This document shows positions 42,430 to 56,200 of a DNA stretch of 64,000 nucleotides, one piece after another. The stretch comes from Apricaphanius iberus (Eukaryota > Chordata > Actinopteri > Cyprinodontiformes > Aphaniidae): assembly GCA_028564705.1 (NCBI GenBank), contig JAPXFQ010002822.1, positions 1,240,001-1,304,000 of the forward strand. Direction: 5' to 3'. Below the pieces are notes generated by a model. That model had not been told where the DNA came from and did no database searches. It worked only from the letters and a program-made list of their open reading frames with translations. The number at the start of each line of letters is the position of its first letter. Position 1 is the stretch's first letter. The position numbers and the translations under genes were made by a program.

Positions 42430-44180
42430 TTTCTGTATTTTCTTACTGTAATCTGGTAAACTAGTCCTGGTATGCAGTGCTCAGGACTTCCTGGAGATCA
42501 AACAGTTTATTGCAGGTTTATGTCTCCCATATTAAAATAGACAATTGCCAGCAGCATCTTTATTTGTACCCACATTTCCAGGGTTGGAGCTTAAAGAGGG
42601 TGCTATCTTTGACCAATCTTCTCTGCACGATTTCTGGAAGTTGCGCAGATTTCTGGGTACACCTCTCTGCTTTCTCAGGGATTTAGGTCTGTGACTGAAT
42701 GGATAATGGAAGAGAGCTCCTTCAATGTCTAGGAGACAATCTATGTGTTGGTAGAGGTCACTGATGGGCAGAAAGACCAATTTAGAGGTTTCTGACAGAT
42801 TTCTACCTAACATGTCTTGGTATTCAAAAGTTTAGAATGCTGTACACCCAAATCTTGGGTGTCTTTGGTTTATTCATATAGAGCCAGTTGAGTAAAAAAC
42901 ATTTCAAGTCATATTAGTTTTACATTTTAAATTATGCTTTAATTTCTGCTCATTGAGTCTCACTGACTTGCAGTGTTCACTCCTCTTGAACGAACGTGTA
43001 GCAATATTAGACTGTCATCTACGTTGTCTAACTTCACTGAAATCCTTTATTGGAGAGTTAAAACCTCCAATTTAACAGGAAGAACCCGCCAGCAGAACTG
43101 GAACCTGAGTCAGTAAAAGTGGCCATCTACTAAGATGTATCTCAGCCGATGGCCCCTTCCAGGGAGGCACCAAAATCGAACAGAAGATACCAGGGGACAG
43201 TTTCAGAAAGCAAGTTTGACAAACTCCAAATAAAAAAGAACTAGTTATGATTTCAGAACAGTTAATACGAATTAGTTCAATCAACTCTGAGTCAAAGTTA
43301 ACCTGAGTGACACTCATGCATGAGGATATGAAAAACCCTCAATGGCACACAGGATTCACCATGACAAGTGAAAAAAAAGATGAGAATATTCCTCCTACTT
43401 CGTGAATTTGGATATATTAATGACTGCATATGTAGAAAATAAGCATTTTTTTTTAAATTCCGTATGCCGCTGACAATCCCACAACATGTTAATGGATGTT
43501 AAAGCTTGTAGGTAGATTGATCCAGTCTGGTATCACAGCAAAGCCTCATGGGAAATTGATACAATATGACTGTGGTCCTATAAAGCGTGTAAATGCTCCT
43601 TGTAGTTGCTTGTATTTTAGTTTTAACTCTAATTTTTGATATTACATATATAATTTAATCACCACGAGTGAGAACTATGAGTCCAGTAGCATATATATAT
43701 ATATATATACACACACACGCTATTCATTCTAATTTTATGTTGTGGAATTAGTGCTAATAAAATAACTGTCATGCACACTAAATGAAAAGTAAACTAAATT
43801 TTTACACAGGGCATTCCCTGGTGGTTTAAAATAAATGGTTTGGAGGATGTAATCCTGCCAAAAAAAAGAAAAATGAAGCTCTTCAGCCATATTCTCATTG
43901 CCAACATTTAATATTGTCTATATTAAAACCATACCTAAATGCCTGTTATAACTGGATGTCTCGAAATGTGAGTTTTCTGGATGTAATCTGACCTCCAGTA
44001 TAGCCATCAGAAAGAAGGCTGAGGTCCATAAAAAGGTGGCGATCTACCATCATCACCACTCACAGAGGCTGAGAGATGACCCTCTTTAGCACATGACTGA
44101 ATCCCAGTTTTTATCACTTTCCCTCTTTAAAATCAGCATACAGCCACAGCAACCCAAAAAAAAAAGCAACAACTTTCTCT
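42430..44180. other. Intergenic region mcm2-podxl2, proximal part
   Basis: No gene is recognised. An (AT)n(AC)n microsatellite lies at 43690-43720. The rest is AT-rich with short repeat-like pieces that I could not bound. Confidence 0.45.
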
Positions 44181-44184
44181 TTTC

Positions 44185-44298
44185 TACGGAGCCCCCCTGG
44201 TCCCACGTTGTTAAAAAAAAATTAATTTGTACTATCTTGTGGCCTCAAGATAGTACAAATTCATTTTTTTAACAACGTGGAACCAGGGGGGCTCCGTA
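44185..44298. mobile_element. 114-bp near-perfect palindrome (MITE)
   Basis: TACGGAGCCCCCCTGG at the left mirrors CCAGGGGGGCTCCGTA at the right. The arms continue through ACGTTGTTAAAAAAA and TTTGTACTATCTTG to a loop of a few bases at 44240-44244. Arms of about 54 bases with few mismatches indicate a recent hairpin-forming MITE. If TA is the target duplication, it would be Tc1/mariner-related; that is inference. Confidence 0.8.
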
Positions 44299-45394
44299 CC
44301 TTTCTGGTTTTCAGACTGCAGGCTTAGATTTAAGAGCAGGAGAAACTCAGAGTTATTTGAAGTAAACCTGCCACCAAGCAGGTAAGGTTCACGGACTATG
44401 TTGCTTAGGTAACTGAGTCAGAGTTATGTTGAGCTGGCTTTCTTAAACTGAAAAAAACAGAGTTTCCCTTATTACAGGTTTACCTTATTCAGGTATTTAA
44501 CTACACCTGCTTTGTAAAACGGGCCCCATGGCCCGGTTTTTCAAAAGGTTTAATCCGGATAAATTTGAGCCAGATTTAGTAATCCTTTTTTTTTTATGTT
44601 ATCCGTGATCACATAATCCATTTTATTTATGAGACAATTTTTCAAAGCAACAATAGATTAAATCAATCTAATCCGGATAGGATCTTTTCAGGATCACCAA
44701 ATCTGGATAACCACTTCTCAAAAAGGATAGGAAATCACAATGTAGAGATATAGATATGTAAAGAGCAACAAGTAGAATAGCCAGCATTGGTTCAATATAA
44801 GATTATTTTTATTTGAAACACACACACACATAAAAAAGAAAAGAAAAACCCCACCCCATCCTCTTCCAGCAGTCCGCTCATCTGAGACCTGACACCCACA
44901 AACACTGTACATTGAGGATATTTATAACAAGTTTCAAATATAGATGTATTGAATTAAATAAAAAGACTTAATGTCTTGTCTAATGTAATGTTGCCATTCA
45001 TCACTAATAAATCATTTAAATAGTGACAGAATAAAATATATTGTTTTTGGTCAATTTTAACAGCTGTTTGGGAGATTATTTTATGAGACCAAACTCTTTC
45101 TACTTTGCTGTAGGTCTATAATGAAAGGTGGAATATGTTAAAACCTACCTAATCACTGCAGCCCCACGGATGAACAAATAAAATTAAAACCTTATGAATA
45201 AATAGGATATCTTGTAAGATACTGCATGATCCAAATATAGTATTATTTGATAAATTTTTAAAGTTTTCATTACATTTTGGGCATGAAATCCAAGATGAAT
45301 CCACCCTTCTGATGGGATCAGTTTAATCCAGATTTTTTGGATCAAAGTGACCCAAATCCTACAAAAAAGTTCTGAAAAACCCAAACTAAAGGCC

Positions 45395-45690
45395 TTTTTA
45401 AGGTTACACAGTCAAAATTTATCAGCAATAATTTGGGTTTTTTAGCCTGTTAGAAGGTAAATAAATGGCCTGATAGCATTTTCCAAAGTCATACTTGCGT
45501 CTCCGTTACTTATTTGGTTAATTAATGAATGTTACAGTTTCAAAACTACATTATTTTCCAAACTAACATTTGGCTTGTCAAACTAGATATCAAGCTAAAC
45601 TGGCTATCTTCGAACTGAATATTTAGCTAATATTAAATGTCGACAAGCAAAAGTGAGCTATTTAAATATATGTATTTATTTTTACTTAAT
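45395..45690. mobile_element. Copy of the long-TIR / AAATATTTAGCT family (partial)
   Basis: The left arm reads AAGGTTACACAGTCAAAATT, then CAGCAATAATTTGGGTTTTTTAGCC, matching inverted the right arm of 30535-30733. It continues CAAAGTCATACTTGCGTCT, shared with 52655-52700, into a short minisatellite at 45545-45665. The right end is not seen. Confidence 0.55.
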
Positions 45691-45879
45691 ACAAATATGA
45701 CTTAGTTTCTGATAGTTGTAATGGGGATTGTGATAAAATTGTACTTTTTTGCAGTACACACTGAGCTTTTTTTTTTTTTTACCTTATACACGACTGTTCA
45801 CTGTTGTTAATGTTCATCCAAGAGGAGTAAATGCTGCAAGTCAATGGCTGGATGCGATCTGCTGGGTTTTAAACTGATC

Positions 45880-45975
45880 AGAATGTGTGTACACATGAAT
45901 TCGAAATGACCTGTAAAGTTGCCTTGAGATTACATTTGTTGTGGATTGGCGCCATGTAAATAAACAGAATTTAAT
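45880..45975 (+). mobile_element. L2-like LINE 3' end
   Basis: TTGCCTTGAGATTACATTTG, then GTTGTGGATTGGCGCCATGT and AAATAAACAGAATTTAATTA, is the classic 3' terminus of fish L2-type LINEs. Related 3' pieces lie at 48113-48240 and, reversed, at 51590-51650. Confidence 0.7.
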
Positions 45976-46029
45976 TACTTAATTTTGACAATCAGGTTCC
46001 ACTCTTTCCACAAGTGGAGTGGCTAAGCG

Positions 46030-46760
46030 CAAGGCTGGATTATCCGATGGGCACTATGGGCACAGGCCCAGGGGCCAACGCCTACTGGGGCCCCACTTCA
46101 GGAGTTTAAGGAAGAAAAAAAAATAGTCTTCAAATTTTAAATATGGCAGAGATTGTTGGTAGCGGAGACAACTAATCAGATCCAAGCTATTTTTATTTTA
46201 AGTTAACAAAGTTACACAGCTCTTAAGGTGCAATTAGGGAAACCCTCGTAACATGTAGCGCTTTGGCTCCGCTGTCCATCACCCGACAGTTGGAGTAGAG
46301 GTAAGAGAATCGAAAATGATACAAAAACGCAGTTTCTATATATGAAAGAGAGAAAGAAATGTTTATTAAGAAGTCTGTCAATTACTGACAGGTTTTTTAA
46401 TTAACTTAATGGAAGAAAATCAGGAAAAAAGAAGACATTGTGGATGATTATTAGCCAAATAGCCAACCTGTTGGGACAGCTTTCTTAGCTACACAACTTG
46501 AAGCCAGCTGTAGCAGCAGCTCAGACTGGATTCATCTGGTGTGTTATGCAGCATTGTGGCGGACAGCTAATGAAATGGTGGTAGTGGTGCTGCTGCTTGT
46601 CACGATCGGGCGACCAGAAATCCAGCTTCATCCCGTTGAGAACTGTAGATTTATAAGAATGTGGTTTAAAACATTCAAAAATCAGGTTTAAATTCTACAC
46701 ATTTTTGTTGGTGATGGGGAGAGGGCGCCCAGGGGCCCCTGATATCAGAATCCAGCCCTG
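46030..46760. mobile_element. Non-autonomous hAT-type transposon, 731 bp
   Basis: Inverted ends CAAGGCTGGATT and CAGGGCTGGATT (complement of the right end) are flanked by GCTAAGCG (46022-46029) and GCTAAGGG (46761-46768), a 7/8 target duplication. The subterminal GGGGCC-rich blocks resemble those of 4030-4680. It carries no transposase and lies about 0.5 kb upstream of podxl2. Confidence 0.75.
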
Positions 46761-46991
46761 GCTAAGGGAAATGGGCCACTCTGTAATCTTACATTTATCC
46801 CTCAGGGGAAAACCATTCATGATCTTGAAATAAATTAATCAGGATTATTACATTTAAAAGTGAATTTTCACTGAGTTTTTTTCAAAGGTAAGGAGGGTTA
46901 AATTATTGTAAGGCTTTTTTGCGAATAACTGCAAATAGGGCCTATTTAATATCAGGGCAAAACTGCGACACCTAGCGGCCGAAAACCTGTT

Positions 46992-47016
46992 TCTCTCTCT
47001 CTCTCTCTCTCTCTCT
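46992..47016. repeat. (CT)n tract upstream of podxl2
   Basis: Uninterrupted CT dinucleotides, 230 bases before the podxl2 start codon, likely in its promoter or 5' untranslated region. There is no TATA box nearby. Confidence 0.85.
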
Positions 47017-47245
47017 GTCTGCAGCAGATCTGATTCTGGTCCTGACCGCAGCTCCTCTTCATCTCCCCGCACAATCTAAGCCGTCTGTGTGCATGAAGCC
47101 TGGCAGCCGGTAACTCTCCCCTGCACACCTCCAGTGCATGAAGCGGCCTTGAAGGCGCCGTTTTCCCGCTGAACATCCTGGGAGCATCCGCAGCTGATTC
47201 TCTGAGAGATCCAAGCGGAGGAGGAGGGAGAGCACTGCAGCAGAC

Positions 47246-50200
47246 ATGCCGGGCCTGCTCCTTATCACGCTGATCGGTCAGTCTGTTTCCTTCATTCACC
47301 TCCCTACTGTTTCCTTCAACTTTACCCAAAACAGGAAATAATGATTGTCTTTTACAAGAAAAATGCATAAAGAAGATAATATAATTAATTAAAAAAACAA
47401 TATTTAAAAAGACAGCAGATGTCCTTAAAATCTCTGATGAGCATCAAATATGGGTAACTTAACATAATTAAAATGAACTGTTGATGCTGATACTGCAGCA
47501 TAAATCATTATGCTGATGTGAATTAGGGTGTAGCCTGCAGACTGTGCTCATTGTGTTTTTATACAGTGGATACAACACATACACACACTGCAGTATCTCA
47601 CCTAGCATCCAAGTTTTAACTATTGCATTAATGACCAGCTGTGGTTCTGCAGCATCACACACAGAAATAACGCATGCTTTTAAAGCAATACTTTAGTACA
47701 TTTAATCATCTCCCAAAACCGTCCAATATATTGTGTTTTGTGGAAGCCTAACTGAAGGATGTGAGAATATCTACCCAGGATGGTGTTTTATTTTATTTTA
47801 TGGAGTTTAAGGTTCATTTTGCTGTGTATGGGTAAAAAATTAAGTGTGATAAGAAACAGAAAAGGCGGGGGTTCATTTTTGTTAGTAATATAGTCTCACC
47901 ATTTCATCAGCTTCAACCTAAATATAATGCTAACTAAATATATAGTTTTGAAGCAAAATATTTAGCTACTCAGTTCGGATTGCCGGTCAAATATTTAACT
48001 TGAGCCTAATATTCAACTTGTAAGCTAAATATTTAGTTCCCGTACTAAACATTTTGTTCCAAACTAAATATTTACGTACCCAGTTTAGCTTGCTGGCCAA
48101 ATATTTAGGCAACGCAAGACGAGGCAATATTATTTGTGTAGCACACTTTCAGCAAGGTAATTCAAGGTGCTTTCGTGGTTTGGTGATAAAGACACAAACA
48201 ATTCATATGATACAAGTATGGAAAGTATAAACAGCAATTAAGAATAAAGCATGAAAGCTTAAAAATACAACATTACAGAAAAATGATACACATATGATAT
48301 GATACACAATGTAGCATAATCATTTACTCAAAGGTACACTAACCAGTGTTGTGACAGTGTTGCGTCAAACTAAAATACCTAAATCTTAAGCTTGTGGCTA
48401 AATATGTAAATATCTGCTACATATTTATATGTTAAATATGTGGCTAAATATTCAGATTAAATGAAATACTAAACATTTAACTACAAACTAAATATTTAGT
48501 TAGCCAGTTTAGTTTGCTAGCTGAATACAGTATGTTGCTTCAAACTAAATTAGCTAAATCTTTGGTTTTGGTCTAAATGTGTGATTTGAAGCCAAATAGT
48601 TTGCTTTCTAGCTAAATATAAAATTTGTAGCTCAATATTTAGCTAGCCAGTTTAGCTTGATAGGTATATATTTAGGTTAAAGTCAAGTAAATAGTTAGTT
48701 TGGATTAAATATTTGAAATTAACTTTAAAAAAATCCCTCTTTTTTCTGTTATAACAGAGTAAATATCCCAAATTATTACTGTAACTTCACCCAGGCTTCA
48801 GACGGTTTTCTCTAGTCCAGGCAATGTTCACCATTTGCTGTGTTTCAGACTCACTAAGATTGTGAAATTGATGTTAATTTTAGTTTCAGGTCAGTTTTTA
48901 TCGGTAGACCCTATCAGGAGTCACCGACCGAGACATCGTAGTCCCCGGGATCATAGGGGGATCTCAACTCTTCAACACACACTAGGACATTGCTCCATGC
49001 AGATCAGAAGCCTTGGGATGCTCCATACTGAGTCTTAGAGTTTTTGATGGTTGTATAGAAAACAAAACAGGGATATTTGGAAGACGTTTCCCAGTTCAGA
49101 CTAAAGAAGTGGCATTAAATAGCTGCTGCCAATTTCTTTTGGTGACTGCATTCCCTTAAAAAGAGAGAACGGGGGCAATCAACCTGTTGTAAATTCGCAG
49201 CCATCTTAATTTTTCCTTAGTAGAGCAAAGTACAAGCAACCGTTTTTGTCAGTTTTAAACGAGGGTTAAGGTTCTGGCTGTTTGGCCGTCGTACACAGCT
49301 GACTGACAGCTTGCAGGAAGTGGAAAAGTTGGAGTGCTACTTTACGCTACAAAAAAAACAAATGGAGGCCCTGCACAGTATGCAAAACTTTAGTTGTGTT
49401 TTGAAACCTGAAGCAAAAATAAAACGTGTTTCTTCACCAGCTGTTTCATCTGAAGACATCTGATTGGGGTTTTAGGGAGATAATGGGATGAACCCGCCCG
49501 GTGGGTTCGCGAGATATTTGGGGGAGGGTCACAGAACCCATAAGCCGATCTGAGTTTTTTTTTTTCAACTCTGAGACAGCGGTGGGGGTGCTGGTGGGGA
49601 CTTTAGGCCAATCCCCCAAAACAAGATGTTATCTGTAACAGATTTCAAAAGCCATCTAAGCGTTTCTGGAAAAACACCTGCTTTGAAACAATAAGTATCT
49701 GAAATAAATCTGAGAACAAATGCAAGGTAAGTAAAAAGAGGTTGTTGGTTTTAGAAGCCTGGAAGCATCCCATCCCTCATGTTTTGTAGATGAAGGCAGA
49801 AAAACTTCCCATCACTTTCTGTCCTAAAAACAGGAATCTTGAAAAATGTTCAGTTTTGTAGTCAAGTCATCATCCCTCGAGTCCAAATCACACAGGAATA
49901 GTTTAAGTCAGGTCGCTAAGTCCAAGTCCTGAAAAAAATCTTCCAATCCAAATGGAGTCATTATCACCTGGGAGCAAATCTAAAATAAGACAGCAGAAAG
50001 TAGATTTTAAGACTTGAAAAATGACAGCCATCCATGGTTTATTTAAAAAAATGAACTTAATACCCCCACGCTATCATCAAGCTAACACAGTAGCATGTGA
50101 AAAATTATAAAACAGGCCTTAAATAAATTTGAAAACAGTATATTTTGAGTTTGAGGCAGTTTGTTCAGTAATCTGATATAACAAGCTAACATTGCATTAG

Positions 50201-53200
50201 CCACATGCTAATTACGAAGAGGGATGGAGAACTCCAGTCTTGGACTCAGGTCCTTTCTCCAGTCATGTTTAACAAAGACTTGTTACTTGACTTGAGCAGG
50301 ACGCCAATGACGTTTAACATTAAGGACTTGGCATTCGACATGTGAGATTGCTCTTGTTGGAATTATCATGTAGCTAATTCTGATTCCTCATTTGATTAGC
50401 TATCATTAGCTTGTTTTATTAGTTCAGAATACTTGACAAGTTCAATAACAACTTCTTAATCCGTTTGTAAGTGAACACTAAGTACATATGCTAGTATGTT
50501 AGCTTGGTGATAGCGTGGGGAGGTGTTGTATGATCAGTTTTGTTGGACTTTGAAGCAGAATTGCTCTCACTTGCTTGTACTATACACACACGTTTCTATT
50601 TTCCAGCAACATGCACTGTAATTTGGCCCTAGTGACCTGTCTGAGCTATACCCGCTTCTTGCACACTCACATTCTGGATTGAATGCATTGTAATTTGGCC
50701 TCCTTATGCATTCATTCAGTATCTGCAGGCTAGCCTGTTGTAGTATCTGCAGTCTGCATGGTTCTGAGCCGAGTTCAGGAGTAGGTGTGGTCATGCATAG
50801 AGTCAAAGACATTAATACATTCTGCAAACAAATGAGAATGAAACTGCTCTTATATTTTAACCTCAAATTAAATTTCTTAACAAGTTTAAGAAAGCTAAGA
50901 GTCATTGGCTATAAAGTTTATAGTATAAACTCTTGGATTAGTTCTTCACTCAGACCATGGGAATTCTGGTGTTGGATCTGACAGATTAATGTGTTTCAAA
51001 TGTGTTGAACATAGTGGTGTAATCAGCTCAGACAGCCATCTGTGGTTCCAGACAGAGAGCACTTTGAGACGCAGGATATGAGATTAGTGATTAACGATCA
51101 TCTTTTACTTCACACACATAATGAAATAGTCACATAATCTCACATCAATACATAAATAAATTGTCACAAGTCACTCAGCCAGGGGGCGATTGCCGGATAA
51201 TAGCTGTTAGTCTAAACTTGCAGTCAGAGAAATAATTAAAAAAGCTTAAAGGGGACATATGATGCAAATGTCACTTTTTTTTTATCCTTTTGTTTTGCCA
51301 TTTGGGTTTCTGCTGCCATGAAAACCCCAAACATGTAAAAATCTTCCATACATTTTTTATGCTGGTTTTTGCTGTCAGAAATCTTTTGCTTCTACAAGCC
51401 ATTTGAAAAAGCACCTTATTGTAACGTCCCAATAAGTGGAATTTGCATAAAACCGCCCCTCGCCTGTCATTCCCCGCCCACCAGTTTCAAACCGTGTTCA
51501 TGTAAGGGATGTGGAGGACTGAGGAGTGATTCAACCAAGATTGAAAATACATAAATGTGGAAATAAATACATAATTTAGTTAAATTCAGTGCATTTGTAG
51601 AGCGCCAATTCACAGCAGATGTCATCTCAAGGCACTTTACAAAAAAAGTAATTTCAATAAAATCATGCAAACATTCCAGTCAGTTAAAAGATTTCTATGT
51701 AAAGGAATCCCAGCAGATTGCGTTGAGTCATCGATATGAGGTTGTGCCCAGATCATTCAGACTCCGACCACAAAAATCCCTCAGTAATCTGAGCTGAGCA
51801 GAATACCAGACCAGTTGTATCTTCTATGGAGAGAAAACCACTGAGAGAAAACAAGGTTAACAATCGAAACAACAGCAAGAAACTCATCTGACGAGTAGTA
51901 GATGAAAAAAGTAGAAGAGTGAAGAAAAGTGGTCACTCTGTCGTCCAACAGTCTAAGCCTATAGCAGAATAACTACAAAAATAGCTCAGGATAACGTTAG
52001 CCTCTCTAACTATAAGCTTTATCAAAAAGGAAGGTTTTGAGCCTAGTCTTAAAAACAGACAGAGTATCTGCCTCACGGACTAAAACTGGGAGCTGCTTCC
52101 ACAGGAGAGGAGCCTGATAACTAAAAGATCTGCCTCCCATTCTACTTTTGGAAATCCTAGGAACTACCAGCAAGACCTGCATTCTGAGAACGAATGTAGT
52201 CATCATGTAGTCATTCATTCTTCAGTTATGTTTGTCCCTCTGTCTTTCAGCTCTCCTGTCCAGCTCTGAAGCTTTCCCACATGGCTCGTCCCAACGCGTC
52301 ATTCCCCTTGGACCTCCGCTAGCTCCTCTGCTTCCAAGTGACGACCAAGCCCAGTCACTTTTCATCCAGGAATTAGTCAGAACCAAGCGCCAATCGGCCC
52401 GTGAGTTAGTCCGGGCTCAGCCTCATTTGGTTCATGATATGGGATGGCCAGAGATCCATGAAACATCTGGCTCGCAGGCCAAGCTAGAGTCAGGGAATTC
52501 CTCCTTACTGAACACACGGCCTGCTGTTAACCAGGATGTAGCCAGGAACCTTGCGGCAGTGGATGAAAGCCTGGATGTGGAAGATGTGATGGAAGTGAGG
52601 AATCAAAATAAATCCTCACCTTTAAATGAAGATTAGATGTCAAAAGAAAAATAAACGGGGGTTCATTTTTTCAAAGTCATATTCGCATCTATTTATTCTT
52701 TCATTTATAAATGTCACAGTTTCATACAAAATATTTAACAAGCTAAATATTTGGTTTACAAATTAAATGTTTAGCTCCAAATTAAATGTTTAGCTTGTCA
52801 ACTAATTATTTAACGTACAAACTAAGTATTTAACTTTGAATTAAATGTTTAGTTTGAAGCTACATAATTAGCTATAAAGTTTAAATAGCAAGCAAAATAT
52901 ATAGGTTCATACTGGATATTTACCTCAGAGTTAATTATATAGCTAACATGCACATTTATTTGCAGATTAGCAGAACTTTATTACCAAAATAAAAAGCTGG
53001 GTCTTGCGAACGCCTATATAAACTGCTGCCGATATTAAATGTCACCTCTTTATCATTGTTTGCTTTCCTCCCAACATGTCCAGCATTTGAGCTTAAAATT
53101 TTGAATGAGCCATTTTTGACTTTAACCGATTTACAGAAACAGTGAAGCACCAGCAGCTGTTTATTTAGAAGTCTGAAAGATGCAGCTTTTATTTTGATAG

Positions 53201-56200
53201 TCCATTCCCACTTGCCCTCCAGTGGATTTGGAAATTATTTGAATTTTTCAATAGAGTCTGGCTGCAGACCTCCACTCTCAGGACCCTTCCTTGCAGACCT
53301 GCGCTTTGAGCTCCACCTCTGCTGTCAGGACCGGAAGTTTATTCGAAGCCTTTCAAAAATAAAAGTGGACATACTGGAAGCATGTATTTGTTGTTCCCCA
53401 TGTGAATATGCTTTAATTCTTGGGGCCTTATTTTATGTATATAATGTAAATATGATTCAAAAGCAAGTATACCAGAAGTAGCATATGTATCGGAGGCACA
53501 AAGGCTGCTATTAATTATGTAGTTGAGTGGTTATACTGTCTACCTCCAAATGCTGGTGACCTTAGTTTGAGGCCAGCACCAGGCATGTTCTCAGGGGGTC
53601 TTTTGGCAGAGCCTAAACACTTACATATTTTCTATTTTTCAGTGTGAGCACACTTTGTGTCTATGGATGTTAGACCTGCGCTGTTAAAAAAATTTATATC
53701 TGTTTTTTATGTGGTGAGGACAAAACTAGAATTCATAAATAATGCTGGGGATATGTCCCCAATTTTAACAACGGTTATGTTCATAGCCTACTTTCCTACA
53801 GGCACCCCAGAAAATACCTGTGTGATAAAACACAGACTGATGACTTGATCAGGATTCAAACCACAACATACTAGGTGCCAGTCATGTATGTTAACCACTC
53901 TGCCAAAGCAACATTTTGTTTCCTAGCGACAACCAGGCTGCATTATCAAGCTGACAGGACCACCCAGGTGGTCACACAGTTTGATAAACCGAGGGTTCTG
54001 ATTCTTACCAATCTAAAATTATTTCTGCACCTGATCCCTGCCAGGCTCGTAGGAAACGATAAATATACACTTATGGTATATTTTAAATAAACTTCCGATC
54101 CTGACAGCAGAGAGGACCTCACAGTGCAGGTCTGCAAGGAAGGGTCCTGAAAGTAGAGGTCTGCAGCCAGACCCCTCTGGAATATTTTTGCTCTGTGTGA
54201 AAAAATTTACTTTCGAGTTATATAATTTATTTGCTTGCTAGTGTAGCTTGCTTGCTAAATATTTAGCTTCAAACAAAAAAATTTAGATTGATAACTAAAT
54301 ATTTAAGTTGGAGCTAAATAGTTAATTTTAGACTAAATGTTTAGCTTGCAAAATATTTGTTGTGTGAATTTGAGATTTGTAAATGAATAAAACACAGCTG
54401 CAAGTAAGATTTTGAACCACATTTTTTTAATCTTATGACAGGCTAAAAACCCTAAATATTGCTTTGAATTTATGAATGTAACTTTAAAAAAAACAGTACA
54501 ACATCATATTTCTCCATTTTTATTTCAATGTTTTAGCGGATGATTCATTTGGCGGTCCCGCTGGATGCAGAAAGAACCAGAGGACACCAAGAGCCTACTG
54601 ATCCAGAGGCAGAGCTCCGTGGAGGGCCAGGAGCTGGCGATGCCTCTCAGGAGGCTTCTGGCTTCGACGGGGGGGACGATGGAGGAGAGGACCAAGAGAG
54701 GAGAGGAGGGGAGGACGAGTGGGAGAGATATGTAGGGGAGGACAGAGAGAGAAGAGAAGGACAGGAGGAAGATGAAAAGGGACAGGGGATGGATGAACGC
54801 AGTGTCTCAGAAACTTTGGAGGTTAATCACACAACACCGGATCTGGATGCGTTAATCGGTTCGTAACGATCATGCTGCATAATATCAAATATTTTTCAGA
54901 AATAATAATGTGGAACTTTCCGTTACCAAAGGTTTTTGCCGCTACTGCAAGCCAAAGAACATGACTGAGTTGTCCGTTGTAGGAAATTATGTCTGTCAAA
55001 TCAGCAGAGCACTGCTGGGAGGACTGAGGGTTGAAAAGTACATTTTTGAGCTTTGAGTCTTGCTGAAAAGAGTTTTAAAGAGTTTAGGACTCAACAGAGC
55101 CAGACAGTTATGGGGTTATAGCGATACCAGCTTAAAATGTAACTGACAAGAAATATTGGCTCGGAAAATAAAATTTGGCATTGAAAAATATAAATTAAAC
55201 TCAAAATATATGCATTAAAACAATTAACTCACTTACAATTAAATTTTTACACTTTGATATTTTTTTTTCAATGCCAGTCTTTTTTCACTGCTGCTACTTT
55301 TCAGCTCCATTCAGCTGATACTCATTTCACGTTGTGCACGCGCGGCGGGGGGCGGGGCTTCAGAGCAGCAGGTGCTTGCTTTCAGCTGTCAGTGAGTCAG
55401 GCCGTTTTATACCCATTAAACCCAGTAAAGGTCATTTGTAGTAAAACTGTCCAAATATTACAACAAAATCCACTGCTATAGCTGTAATGCTGATTTTAAC
55501 ACTACATTTAAGTTAATCGCTATTTGCGTCCTTTCTTTTGGTTTAAATGGCGCCAAAGGTATAAAGGGATATTGATTCCATGCTGGTCTAGTGGTTAAGG
55601 GTCTAGATTAGATATTCTATAGTTATGGGTTCGACTCCACTAGACTGCAATGTCCCTAAGGCTTTTTAATCAGCTGATGGTCTGCACAAACTTTTACCTT
55701 TTTGAGCTCTGTCAGCTGTATCTTAAACCTTGTGCATACATGTTCTTTACTTAGTATGACATTATATACTGCTAACTTATACTAAGTGTGCTTGAATTAG
55801 TATAATAACATTATACTAACTTACACTAAAGCACACTTATGCACAAGGTTTAAGATACTGCTGACGGAGCTCATGAGAGTAAAAGTTTTGTGCAGCCTGC
55901 AGACCATCAGTCGACTGAAGGATCAGGAAACCTGGTCAAAGAAGAATAATTAAAAAGCCTAAAGGTCTTTGCAACTTGATTTTGCAGGATATAGGCCCTT
56001 CAAAGACTTGGTGATCCAGAGATCGCTCTCATTGCTGCAGTTCTCCGGACATGGCTGGCTTGAGTAGACTAGAGTTGGAGTAACTGTTTTTATCTCATGT
56101 ATTCAAGACTGAGAGGAAGCCGGTATTTAGGCCCCAGACTCCAGCTCCTGGGAATGATACGATTGATTAATAGGCAGTGACAATGGTAGATTATTATGGG

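Noticed and set aside
55578..55650. Functional tRNA gene
   Set aside because: The B box is good but the anticodon arm is not well formed and the segment abuts a MITE, so a pseudogene or SINE head is more likely.
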